A stretch of DNA of 5,270 nt, taken from NCBI GenBank assembly GCA_022704585.1, contig JAKJGD010000189.1:1-5270 (forward strand), written 5' to 3'. The DNA comes from Spirochaetota bacterium. Its GTDB lineage: Bacteria; Spirochaetota; UBA4802; UBA5550. Positions 1 to 5,270 of this stretch are shown here, one piece after another (the stretch's first letter is position 1; every line of letters starts with the position of its first letter). Position numbers and translations under genes: made by a program. The notes under the pieces are model-generated. The model saw only the letters and a program-made list of their open reading frames with translations, had not been told where the DNA came from and did no database searches.

Positions 1-1
1 C

Positions 2-589
2 CTGTACACGCCCATCGTCCTGAACCGGCGCTACTGGGGCAAGGCGGGGATCGTGTTCGCGCTGGTGGTCGCTTTCACCCTGTGCGGTCTCTGGCACGGC
101 GCGAGCTGGAACTTCGTGCTCTTCGGTTTTTTCAACGGCGTGGGGCTCTCGCTTGAAGTGCTGGTCCAGAAGGCGCGGAACAGGCTGAATAAAAAAATGC
201 CTTCGTTTCTCGAAAGCTTTCTCAATATCGGCATCACGTTCCTCTATTTCAGCTTCACCCTGATATTTTTCCGGGCCGCAACCACGGCCGATTCCTGGTA
301 TGTCATCACGCACCTGTTCTCCGGTTTCGGGCAGTCGGTGGCCGCGTTTTTCCTGGACAAGAGCGTCGTCCTCAAGATGGGCCTGAGCCAGTTCGAATTC
401 AAGCTGGCCCTGCTGCTTGTCGTGATCGTGCAGGTGCTGGAATTCATGCAGCGCCGCGGCTCGCTCTGGGAAATCATAGCGGCGAAGCCGTCCTGGTTCC
501 GCTGGGGGGCGTACTACCTGATCCTGCTCGGTCTTGCCCTGTTTGGCGTGTATTCCAGCAAGGCGCAGTTCATATATTTCCAGTTTTAA
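2..589 (+). CDS. MBOAT family membrane O-acyltransferase, C-terminal part (5' truncated by window edge)
   Basis: The reading frame is open from base 2 and ends in TAA, giving the last 195 residues of a protein whose start lies outside the window. Residues about 29-38 read CGLWHGASWN. This is the hallmark block of the AlgI/DltB branch of membrane-bound O-acyltransferases, and its histidine is the conserved catalytic residue of the family. Several hydrophobic segments follow, including the FTLIFFRA block also typical of AlgI-like proteins, and the chain ends in a hydrophobic stretch closing with QFIYFQF. Family members sit in the inner membrane and move an acyl group (acetyl, D-alanyl or other) to a polysaccharide or other envelope acceptor. 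The acceptor cannot be told here. AlgI family proteins are usually about 450-500 residues, so more than half is missing. A MaoC-like gene starts 34 bases downstream on the same strand, consistent with an operon. Confidence 0.92.
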   Translation: MYTPIVLNRRYWGKAGIVFALVVAFTLCGLWHGASWNFVLFGFFNGVGLSLEVLVQKARNRLNKKMPSFLESFLNIGITFLYFSFTLIFFRAATTADSWYVITHLFSGFGQSVAAFFLDKSVVLKMGLSQFEFKLALLLVVIVQVLEFMQRRGSLWEIIAAKPSWFRWGAYYLILLGLALFGVYSSKAQFIYFQF

Positions 590-608
590 TACGGCCGGCG
601 GGCCGCAC

Positions 609-614
609 GGGAGG
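609..614 (+). promoter_or_regulatory. ribosome binding site for the MaoC-like gene
   Basis: GGGAGG lies 9 bases before ATG 624. It fixes the start there rather than at the upstream in-frame ATG at 534, which lies inside the MBOAT gene. Confidence 0.75.
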
Positions 615-623
615 AACCGTCAC

Positions 624-1013
624 ATGAAAAAAGGCGACACCTTCACCATCCCCTTCGAAGTCACGGAAAAGGTCTACCGGGGGTTCACAGACATTTTCGA
701 GGACCGGAACCCGCTCCACATGGACGACGGCTATGCGAAAGGCAAGGGTTTCAGGGAAAAGGTGATGTACGGGAACATACTGAACGGCTTCATCTCCTGC
801 TTCATCGGCGAGCGCCTTCCTGAAAAGAACGTCGTCCTCATCTCGCAGGACATCGCGTACGCGAAACCCGTGTATCTCAATGACAGGCTCGAGCTCCGGG
901 CCGAGGTCGAGGACGTCCATGATTCGGTGGGCATCGTCGAGTTCAGGTACCAGTTTGTAAATGCGTCCGGCGTCAGGGTGGCCCGGGGAAAAATCCAGAT
1001 AGGGATGATATAA
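624..1013 (+). CDS. MaoC-like hotdog-fold dehydratase/enoyl hydratase
   Basis: This 129-residue protein has the size of a single-hotdog (R)-specific enoyl-CoA/ACP hydratase. Residues 26-35 read EDRNPLHMDD and match the family motif D-x-N-P-x-H, so the expected catalytic Asp27 and His32 are both present. The following VMYGNILNGF block (47-56) corresponds to the usual IVHGM-type segment, with Tyr49 in place of the common His. Such enzymes interconvert (R)-3-hydroxyacyl and trans-2-enoyl thioesters on CoA or ACP in the cytoplasm. The start at 624 is chosen because of its ribosome binding site and because the hotdog fold begins right after it; an upstream ATG would add a tail translated from the MBOAT gene. 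The stop overlaps the SDR start by one base (TAATG), indicating translational coupling. The natural reading is that the pair acts on the same beta-oxidised acyl thioester. Whether it hydrates or dehydrates, and on which chain length, is not visible. Confidence 0.88.
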   Translation: MKKGDTFTIPFEVTEKVYRGFTDIFEDRNPLHMDDGYAKGKGFREKVMYGNILNGFISCFIGERLPEKNVVLISQDIAYAKPVYLNDRLELRAEVEDVHDSVGIVEFRYQFVNASGVRVARGKIQIGMI

Positions 1014-1732
1014 TGAACATACTCGTCACCGGCGGGGCCGAGGGCCTCGGCAAAGCCATTACCGTGCGATTGCTGCGTGAGGAGGGCAACCGCGTCTGGA
1101 TCACCTATCCCGCATCGCCCGACAGGGCGCGGGAGATCGGATCTTCAAGCGGCAGCGTGAAGTCGGTCAAGTGCGACTATAAAAGCCCGGAAGACATCGA
1201 GGCCCTGGCGGCGGCCATGCCCGGAATGGACCTCGATGTGCTGGTCAACAACGCCACGGTGGGGTACACCCAGGAGCATTTTCACAAGATGCGGCCGGGC
1301 CTGTTCATAGAAAGCTTTTCCCACAACGTGTACCCGGTCATGAGGATCACCCAGCAGGCCATAGCGCTGTTCAGAAAAAAGAAATTTGGCAAGATAATCA
1401 ATGTGCTCACGTCCTATCTGATCAATCGCCCGCCGACCGGCCTGTCCGAATACGTGGCCAACAAGGCCTATCTCGAATCGATGAGCAAATCGTGGGCCGT
1501 GGAAAACGCGCGGTTCAATATCACGTCGAACAGCATCTCGCCCTCATTCATGCGGACAGGGTTCACCAGCGCCGTAGACGAGCGCATCGTGGAGGAGATG
1601 GCGGCAAGCCACCCGCTTAAAAAGCTCCTCACGCCGGAGGAGGTTGCGGACATCGTGTTTTTCTTCGTGGACGCGCCCCAGCATGTGAACGGCGTGAACC
1701 TGCCGGTCAATTGCGCGTCCGATATCGTGTGA
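1013..1732 (+). CDS. short-chain dehydrogenase/reductase, FabG-like
   Basis: This 239-residue classical SDR is full length for the family (about 240-260). The Rossmann cofactor motif TGGAEGLG is at residues 6-13, Asp54 fits the adenine-pocket acid, and NNAT at 79-82 stands for the usual NNAG. Asn105 fits the structural Asn, and the catalytic set is Ser134, Tyr147 and Lys151 (YVANK). The SISPSFMRTGF segment matches the region after the active site. It probably reduces a 3-oxoacyl thioester or oxidises a 3-hydroxyacyl one with NAD(P)(H), as FabG does in fatty acid synthesis, but the substrate could also be a sugar or another alcohol. The C-terminal end (LPVNCASDIV) departs from the common V-D-G-G ending of FabG proteins. 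AGGG at 1001-1004 gives a ribosome binding site 8 bases from the ATG, and the start overlaps the MaoC-like stop. The neighbouring ACP gene ends 10 bases downstream on the opposite strand. Confidence 0.9.
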   Translation: MNILVTGGAEGLGKAITVRLLREEGNRVWITYPASPDRAREIGSSSGSVKSVKCDYKSPEDIEALAAAMPGMDLDVLVNNATVGYTQEHFHKMRPGLFIESFSHNVYPVMRITQQAIALFRKKKFGKIINVLTSYLINRPPTGLSEYVANKAYLESMSKSWAVENARFNITSNSISPSFMRTGFTSAVDERIVEEMAASHPLKKLLTPEEVADIVFFFVDAPQHVNGVNLPVNCASDIV

Positions 1733-1742
1733 TGCTCGGCGG

Positions 1743-1988
1743 CTATTTGCCTGTGTACGCGAGGATGCCCTCGCACATCTCGCCGACGTTCTTGTAGCCC
1801 TGAATCTCCGAGGACTTGAAGCGGATCTTGAAGTGCTTTTCAATCGCCACGACGAGCTGGACGTGCGTGAGGGAGTCCCATTCCTCGATGTCCTTGGCCG
1901 TGGTTTCGTATTTCAGCACGATGGCGTCGTTGTCGAGCACATCGATGAATATGCCGTTTACTTCTTTAATAATGTCATCAACTGTCAT
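1743..1988 (-). CDS. acyl carrier protein
   Basis: This is an 81-residue acidic protein of standard ACP length. The EEWDSLTHVQLVVAIEKHF block at 36-54 contains the D-S-L signature; Ser39 would carry the 4'-phosphopantetheine arm, followed by the recognition helix. It serves as a cytoplasmic carrier of thioester-bound acyl groups. It is the second gene of a minus-strand pair, starting 64 bases after the FkbH-like gene, and has its own GAGGT ribosome binding site (1994-1998) 5 bases before the ATG. FkbH-type proteins act on a dedicated ACP, so this is probably that partner rather than the housekeeping fatty-acid ACP; the absence of adjacent fabD/fabF genes agrees with this. It faces the SDR gene tail to tail with no obvious terminator between them. 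Confidence 0.93.
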   Translation of the reverse strand: MTVDDIIKEVNGIFIDVLDNDAIVLKYETTAKDIEEWDSLTHVQLVVAIEKHFKIRFKSSEIQGYKNVGEMCEGILAYTGK

Positions 1989-2052
1989 GGGTGACCTCGT
2001 TCATTTGATTTATCGTATGGTACCAGAGGGACTCCGCCGCCCCGGCGCTCCG

Positions 2053-3783
2053 TCAGTTGACGGGCTCTTCCGTGCCGATGAAATTCACTCTGTCAGCGTA
2101 TGAGTCGACATCCAGCAGCCAGTGGCCGCCCGTGCTCTGGAAGCCAAGGTCGGCATAGTGGTTTTTCACCAGGCCGTTCTTCGGAGTGGGCAGGTACTCG
2201 CCGATGATTTTTTTAAAGCCCGCTTCCCGCGCGATCCTGACGATCTCGTTGAGGGTGAAGATCTCCATGCCCCTCTTGAGGACACGGCAGCTCATGATCC
2301 AGGTGTCGATGAACAGCGCGTCCTCCCGCTTGTGCAGGATTATCACGCTGATCAGCCCGTAATCGCCGAACTTGTCTTTCAGACTGAAGGCACGGTTGAG
2401 GTATTCAGCGGAAGCCGCGATCTTCGCGATATCGTCTTCGGTGTAGCGCACGGTCCGCAGGTTGAACTGGTTGGAGCGCTGGGTCAGCTGGGAAACGCGG
2501 GGCGTGTTGAACTTGTTGAAAGGCGATACCGCGGCTTTCATGTTCAGGCTCGCGAGGAAATCGTCCTCGTTGGTGTACACTTCCTGCGCGATCTTCCGCT
2601 TGGCCTCCTGCTGGTACTGCTCGGTCCGGGACTCGTCCTCTTCTGAAAAGGACGCGGTTTCGAACAGGTTCAGGGAACGCAGGAATCCCGCGTACTCGGC
2701 CGGATCCTCCGGCATGTCCGGCACGGTCACGTCCGGCACGTGGGTCTTCACCATCTCGCGCTCCACGGGATTGTCGTCGATGAACACCATGGAGTCAAAG
2801 CCGATATTGAGAACGCTCTGGATCCGGCGGATGTTGTCCGCCTTGTTGTCCCAGTTGGCGACGAAGATCGAGATGTCCTCCATGCGCAGCACCATGTCCG
2901 GGTGCTTTTCGAAGGGCTCGCGCGCGATCTCCTCCGTGTTCTTGCTGCACACGGCCAGGAGTATGCCGCGCTTTTTCAGCTCCTTGAGCCAGAGCTGGAA
3001 CTCGGTGAAGGCCTTGCCGATCCCCAGGTCGCCCAGCTGTATGTTTTCCATGCCGTCGTCGCCGATGATGCCGCCCCAGAGCGTGTTGTCCAGGTCCAGT
3101 ATAGCGCATTTCTTGAGCTTCCCGGAAATAGCCAGGATGATGTCCGCGATGTTCTTCGCGACCGCGGGCATGAAGTCGAGGCTGAAGACGATGTCGGTGT
3201 TGACGTAAATGCTCATGTCGTTTACGGTATCGGTCCCGTAACGGCATGCCAGGCTCTCGATGTCGTTGATGAAGAGGTTCTTCAGGCCCCGGGCCAGGTC
3301 CATGAGCCCCAGGTTGATTTTCCGAAGCTGGTAGGTGAAGGAAAAATCGATCTTGTTGGCGAAGTTGCCGAAGACGGCGTCGTCCATCATGGCGAAATTA
3401 AAGTAGATGACGCGGCATTTGAGCTTCGAGGTGACGGTGTCGTACATGCCCCGCACCTTTTCCAGGTGCGCGTCGGCGAAGCCGGCCCGCTCGGATGCGG
3501 GGAGCTTGTAGAAATATTTCATGAGCTTCTGGGTTGACTGGAATATGATGACGTAGTCCGGCTTGGAGGCATAGACCTCGGAGGAGGTATCGAAGACCTG
3601 CATCTCGATCTGGTCATAATCGGCTTCCCATATCTCGAAGCTCATCTCCACTTCGTAGCCGTATCCCCGTATGGCCTGCGCCAGGAGCTGTGTCGCGCTG
3701 TCTCCCAGAAGGGCTATCCGGGCGCTTTTGAATTTGGAGAAATCCTTTTTGAGGTTTTTCTTGAGCTGGTTGAAGTCAGTCAT
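2053..3783 (-). CDS. FkbH-family protein (SGNH-like N-terminus, HAD phosphatase domain, GNAT-like C-terminus)
   Basis: The 576-residue protein has the full FkbH layout. Residues about 20-215 form an SGNH-like region with GDS at 27-29; the later canonical Gly-x-Asn-Asp type block is not evident. Residues about 224-350 are a HAD domain with DLDNT at 230-234 (Asp230 nucleophile, Asp232), Ser280 in AVCSKN, Lys314 and the FIDDNP acid pair Asp336/Asp337. The DNTLWGGIIGDDG stretch is typical of this subfamily. The C-terminal part (about 415-570), with QRSNQFNLRT at 435-444, resembles the GNAT-like domain. Studied FkbH relatives in glyceryl- or methoxymalonyl-ACP pathways dephosphorylate 1,3-bisphosphoglycerate and load the glyceryl unit onto an ACP. 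The ACP gene directly downstream supports a loading role, but the actual acyl unit here is unknown. ATG 3783 is preferred because GGAG (3794-3797) is 10 bases away; ATG 3789 (two residues longer) is possible but only 4 bases from it. Confidence 0.9.
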   Translation of the reverse strand: MTDFNQLKKNLKKDFSKFKSARIALLGDSATQLLAQAIRGYGYEVEMSFEIWEADYDQIEMQVFDTSSEVYASKPDYVIIFQSTQKLMKYFYKLPASERAGFADAHLEKVRGMYDTVTSKLKCRVIYFNFAMMDDAVFGNFANKIDFSFTYQLRKINLGLMDLARGLKNLFINDIESLACRYGTDTVNDMSIYVNTDIVFSLDFMPAVAKNIADIILAISGKLKKCAILDLDNTLWGGIIGDDGMENIQLGDLGIGKAFTEFQLWLKELKKRGILLAVCSKNTEEIAREPFEKHPDMVLRMEDISIFVANWDNKADNIRRIQSVLNIGFDSMVFIDDNPVEREMVKTHVPDVTVPDMPEDPAEYAGFLRSLNLFETASFSEEDESRTEQYQQEAKRKIAQEVYTNEDDFLASLNMKAAVSPFNKFNTPRVSQLTQRSNQFNLRTVRYTEDDIAKIAASAEYLNRAFSLKDKFGDYGLISVIILHKREDALFIDTWIMSCRVLKRGMEIFTLNEIVRIAREAGFKKIIGEYLPTPKNGLVKNHYADLGFQSTGGHWLLDVDSYADRVNFIGTEEPVN

Positions 3784-3793
3784 GATCATAAAA

Positions 3794-3797
3794 CTCC
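3794..3797 (-). promoter_or_regulatory. ribosome binding site for the FkbH-like gene
   Basis: On the minus strand GGAG precedes two nearby in-frame ATGs, at 3789 (4-base spacer) and 3783 (10-base spacer). It rules out the further upstream start at 3828, which would begin before the site. Confidence 0.55.
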
Positions 3798-3880
3798 GGC
3801 TGCCGTATGATTTTACTCTTACCGGCAACCGATATTTTCAGTCAAGCAATTTATAAAAAAGGAAATTACAGCGAGGAGTC

Positions 3881-3894
3881 GTCCGGCGCCGGAC
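3881..3894. repeat. perfect 14-bp palindrome in the divergent intergenic region
   Basis: GTCCGGCGCCGGAC equals its own reverse complement and sits about 100 bases upstream of the FkbH-like gene and about 245 bases upstream of the outer-membrane protein gene, in otherwise AT-rich DNA. The flanking bases (C before, A after) do not extend the symmetry. No T run follows on either strand, so a terminator is unlikely; a dimeric regulator binding site is possible but unproven. Confidence 0.6.
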
Positions 3895-3983
3895 AGCGGC
3901 AAAAAAATTTACTGGACATAATTAAAACAATTTATTACATATCGCACGAGGATGTTTTCAATCGTATATTTGTTGAAAACCGG

Positions 3984-3989
3984 TATAAT
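3984..3989 (+). promoter_or_regulatory. candidate -10 box (TATAAT)
   Basis: A perfect TATAAT stands about 150 bases upstream of the outer-membrane protein start. No good -35 hexamer is present 16-18 bases upstream (the sequence near 3961 is ATCGTA). TTGAAA at 3973-3978 is too close. If real, the transcript would start near 3996 and carry a leader of about 140 bases. Confidence 0.35.
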
Positions 3990-4126
3990 GTCGTGTGGGC
4001 ATGTCATTGCAGAATATCAGGTTTCAGGGGGATATTCGGGACATGTATTAAAAAAAGAATCTGCACGGGAATGTTTATTCCTGTTTTCCCGGTATATGGC
4101 ATGCCTGCGGCAGATCAATCGTAAAC

Positions 4127-4133
4127 AAGGGGG
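4127..4133 (+). promoter_or_regulatory. ribosome binding site for the outer-membrane protein gene
   Basis: AAGGGGG lies 4 bases before ATG 4138 (AAGG core about 7 bases away). It sets the start at the Sec signal peptide rather than at an in-frame ATG 62 codons upstream. Confidence 0.75.
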
Positions 4134-4137
4134 TTTT

Positions 4138-5046
4138 ATGAAAAAAACAATTATTATCGTGCTGGCTGTCTTTTTCGCGATAGGTATCGTGTTCAGTCCG
4201 GCGCCCTCAAACGCCGCGGACGTCAAGCTTGGCGTGACGATGATGGGCGACTGGTACAAGCCGGGCTACATGGGCCTGGTGAATGAATCCGAGGGAAAGC
4301 TTTTCGGTTCAAACACGAAGCAGAACCTGGATGGTTCCTTCATGATGGGCCCCAATCTCTGGGCCGGGTTCGGGAACGGATGGAGCCTGAACTTTCAAAT
4401 GCTCTTCGGCCTTAACAAGAACACGTTCGAGTATTCCACGTTTGCGGCCGACATTGTAATTCCTAATCCTCCATTCTTAAGGACGTATTTAGACATCGGA
4501 GATGTTGAGTTGTGGAAAATGGACGCCGACGTTGGTGTGGCGAAGGAGCTTCACAAGTACGTCAGTCTTCTCATCGGTGTCAGGTTCAGCTATGACGACG
4601 GCGAAGCCGATTCTTTTCGTTTGGGACTGCCGGGATTTGACTTTAAAAAAGAGGAGTTCTCCAACTGGTCCCTGGGCCCCTCTCTCGGCGTCGGGCTCCA
4701 TTTCGAGTTGTATAAAAACCTGGTCCTGGGTTTCGGCACATCGTTCATAGTACAGTTCGGCGCTTTCGAGACCGAGAAAAAATTCCTGGACGCCTTCTGG
4801 TTCTTCCTCCCGTATAATTATGAAGTCGGGCATTTTGACCTGGGCCTGGACAGCTACCTGAAGCTTTCCTACTACATCGAGGCGGCGCACCTGGAAGTGT
4901 TCGTGGGCGGCCGGTATATCTTCCTCGGGAAAATCGTGGCGGGCGATGACGGCTCGGTCCTGGATCTGTCCTATAAGGAGGGATGGATAACCGGCAAGAT
5001 GGATCATTTCGGCGGGATCACGTTCGGAGCTGCGTACAAGTTCTAA
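4138..5046 (+). CDS. predicted outer-membrane beta-barrel protein of unknown function
   Basis: This is a 302-residue protein. It starts with MKKT, a hydrophobic core (residues 5-20) and a SNA signal-peptidase I site, with probable cleavage after Ala26. The mature part is rich in glycine and aromatic residues arranged in short alternating hydrophobic strands (for example 145-152, 182-190, 196-208, 253-263 and 292-302). It ends in FGAAYKF, with a C-terminal phenylalanine as in substrates of the BAM assembly machinery. This points to a barrel of perhaps 10-12 strands in the outer membrane, but I do not recognise the family and assign no transport or binding role. Codons for residues 106-126 are unusually AT-rich compared with the rest. 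The gene is probably a single transcription unit, with its own upstream region on one side and a strong terminator right after the stop. An unrelated lipid- or envelope-stress role is possible but cannot be inferred from sequence alone. Confidence 0.82.
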   Translation: MKKTIIIVLAVFFAIGIVFSPAPSNAADVKLGVTMMGDWYKPGYMGLVNESEGKLFGSNTKQNLDGSFMMGPNLWAGFGNGWSLNFQMLFGLNKNTFEYSTFAADIVIPNPPFLRTYLDIGDVELWKMDADVGVAKELHKYVSLLIGVRFSYDDGEADSFRLGLPGFDFKKEEFSNWSLGPSLGVGLHFELYKNLVLGFGTSFIVQFGAFETEKKFLDAFWFFLPYNYEVGHFDLGLDSYLKLSYYIEAAHLEVFVGGRYIFLGKIVAGDDGSVLDLSYKEGWITGKMDHFGGITFGAAYKF

Positions 5047-5063
5047 CAGAAAATTCATTGCAT

Positions 5064-5097
5064 AAAAAAACCGTCGCGATACCGCGGCGGTTTTTTT
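5064..5097. terminator. bidirectional rho-independent terminator
   Basis: An 8-bp stem CCGTCGCG (5071-5078) pairs with CGCGGCGG (5083-5090), including one G-T wobble, around a four-base loop ATAC. It is followed by seven T on the plus strand and preceded by seven A, which become a T run on the minus strand. It starts 17 bases after the outer-membrane protein stop and about 55 bases past the carB stop, so it can end both convergent transcripts. Confidence 0.92.
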
Positions 5098-5152
5098 GTC
5101 TTTCGTCAGCTTTCTGCCTAAGCCCGGGGTCGGGGCCCCGGTTTGGCGGGTG

Positions 5153-5269
5153 TCAGAGCCCCCGGTGGTACTCCTGCAGCGATTTTACCTCGTTCTTGCC
5201 CAGCCGCTCGGCCTGTATGCCTTTCGCGGTGGCAACGGCCGCGGCCATCGTCGTTATATAGGGGAGCTT
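5153..5269 (-). CDS. carB: carbamoyl-phosphate synthase large subunit, C-terminal end (5' truncated by window edge)
   Basis: Only the last 38 residues are present, ending in TGA. They begin KLPYITTMAAAVATAKGI and close with NEVKSLQEYHRGL. The PYxTT-x-AAA-x-A pattern followed by VKSLQEYH is the usual end of the MGS-like regulatory domain of CarB; E. coli has the related VPYVTTL and VISVQEMH segments. The full protein (about 1,070 residues in the family) makes carbamoyl phosphate from bicarbonate, ammonia delivered by CarA, and two ATP, for pyrimidine and arginine synthesis in the cytoplasm. The C-terminal domain is where allosteric effectors bind, but too little is visible to say which. It converges on the outer-membrane protein gene with a shared terminator between them and appears functionally unrelated to the rest of the window. 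The fragment is short, so the assignment rests on this one conserved tail. Confidence 0.85.
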   Translation of the reverse strand, partial: KLPYITTMAAAVATAKGIQAERLGKNEVKSLQEYHRGL

Positions 5270-5270
5270 G

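Larger units (their letters stand above)
3784..4137. other. AT-rich divergent intergenic region
   Basis: About 350 bases lie between the start of the minus-strand FkbH-like gene and the start of the plus-strand outer-membrane protein gene. Both genes should be transcribed outward from here. The region is clearly richer in A/T than the flanking genes, with many A and T runs, except for a GC-rich core holding a perfect palindrome (3881-3894). Reading frames through it are open by chance in places, but none has both a credible ribosome binding site and recognisable protein character. A consensus-like TATAAT lies at 3984-3989. A weak inverted repeat, CGGGAA (4066-4071) and TTCCCG (4086-4091) with a 14-base loop, lies in the presumed leader. 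No convincing minus-strand promoter was identified. Confidence 0.8.

Noticed and set aside
534..623. Upstream in-frame ATG that would extend the MaoC-like protein by 30 residues
   Set aside because: It lies inside the MBOAT gene and has no ribosome binding site; the hotdog domain and a good GGGAGG site both support ATG 624.
2740..3537. Long plus-strand reading frame opposite the FkbH-like gene (265 codons), with others at 2122-2646 and 2462-3208
   Set aside because: They lie antisense to a gene with clear conserved motifs, have no recognisable protein character, and are the usual by-product of high-GC third positions.
3790..3828. Upstream in-frame start at 3828 for the FkbH-like protein
   Set aside because: It would begin before the GGAG site, and the extra residues show no family character; the protein is already full length from 3783.
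3810..3845. TTGACT (3840-3845) and TAAAAT (3810-3815) on the minus strand as a promoter for the FkbH-like gene
   Set aside because: The spacer is 24 bases, too long for a standard sigma-70 type promoter, and no better pair was found.
4001..4051. 16-codon reading frame in the presumed leader of the outer-membrane protein gene
   Set aside because: There is no convincing ribosome binding site and no regulatory-peptide feature such as a run of one amino acid.
3952..4137. 62-codon N-terminal extension of the outer-membrane protein
   Set aside because: It would bury the Sec signal peptide inside the chain; AAGGGGG just before ATG 4138 marks the true start.
5124..5141. CCGGGG/CCCCGG inverted repeat downstream of carB, considered as a separate terminator
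   Set aside because: No T run follows on the minus strand, and the strong hairpin at 5064-5097 already serves; it may be chance in a GC-rich stretch.

Overview
The window looks like a chromosomal segment of a diderm (Gram-negative-type) bacterium of moderate GC content. A predicted outer-membrane beta-barrel protein with a Sec signal peptide and a terminal phenylalanine supports this. A spirochaete or a deltaproteobacterial-type lineage would fit, but nothing in the window fixes the taxon.

The left part (1-1732, plus strand) is a compact operon-like run. It holds the C-terminal half of an MBOAT membrane O-acyltransferase, a MaoC/hotdog-type dehydratase and a FabG-like short-chain dehydrogenase/reductase (SDR). 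The last two overlap as TAATG. Facing it, with only 10 bases between stop codons, is a minus-strand pair (3783 to 1743): an FkbH-family protein (SGNH-like, HAD and GNAT-like parts), then a free-standing acyl carrier protein (ACP). The five genes together suggest an acyl-group tailoring module. FkbH would load a small acyl unit on the ACP, SDR and MaoC would adjust a beta-keto/hydroxy/enoyl acyl chain, and the MBOAT would transfer an acyl group to a cell-envelope acceptor. This is a gene-neighbourhood inference; the acyl group and the acceptor cannot be read from the sequence.

From 3784 to 4137 there is an AT-rich, gene-free region between the divergent fkbH-like gene and the next plus-strand gene. 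It contains a perfect 14-bp GC palindrome and a consensus-like TATAAT box. The gene at 4138-5046 encodes a 302-residue predicted outer-membrane protein of unknown function. A strong, apparently bidirectional hairpin terminator follows and separates it from the convergent 3' end of carB (carbamoyl-phosphate synthase large subunit), which runs off the right edge on the minus strand.

No tRNA, rRNA, CRISPR array, insertion sequence or phage gene was seen. The strongest candidate for something of interest is the acyl-tailoring gene set; its individual protein families are all known.
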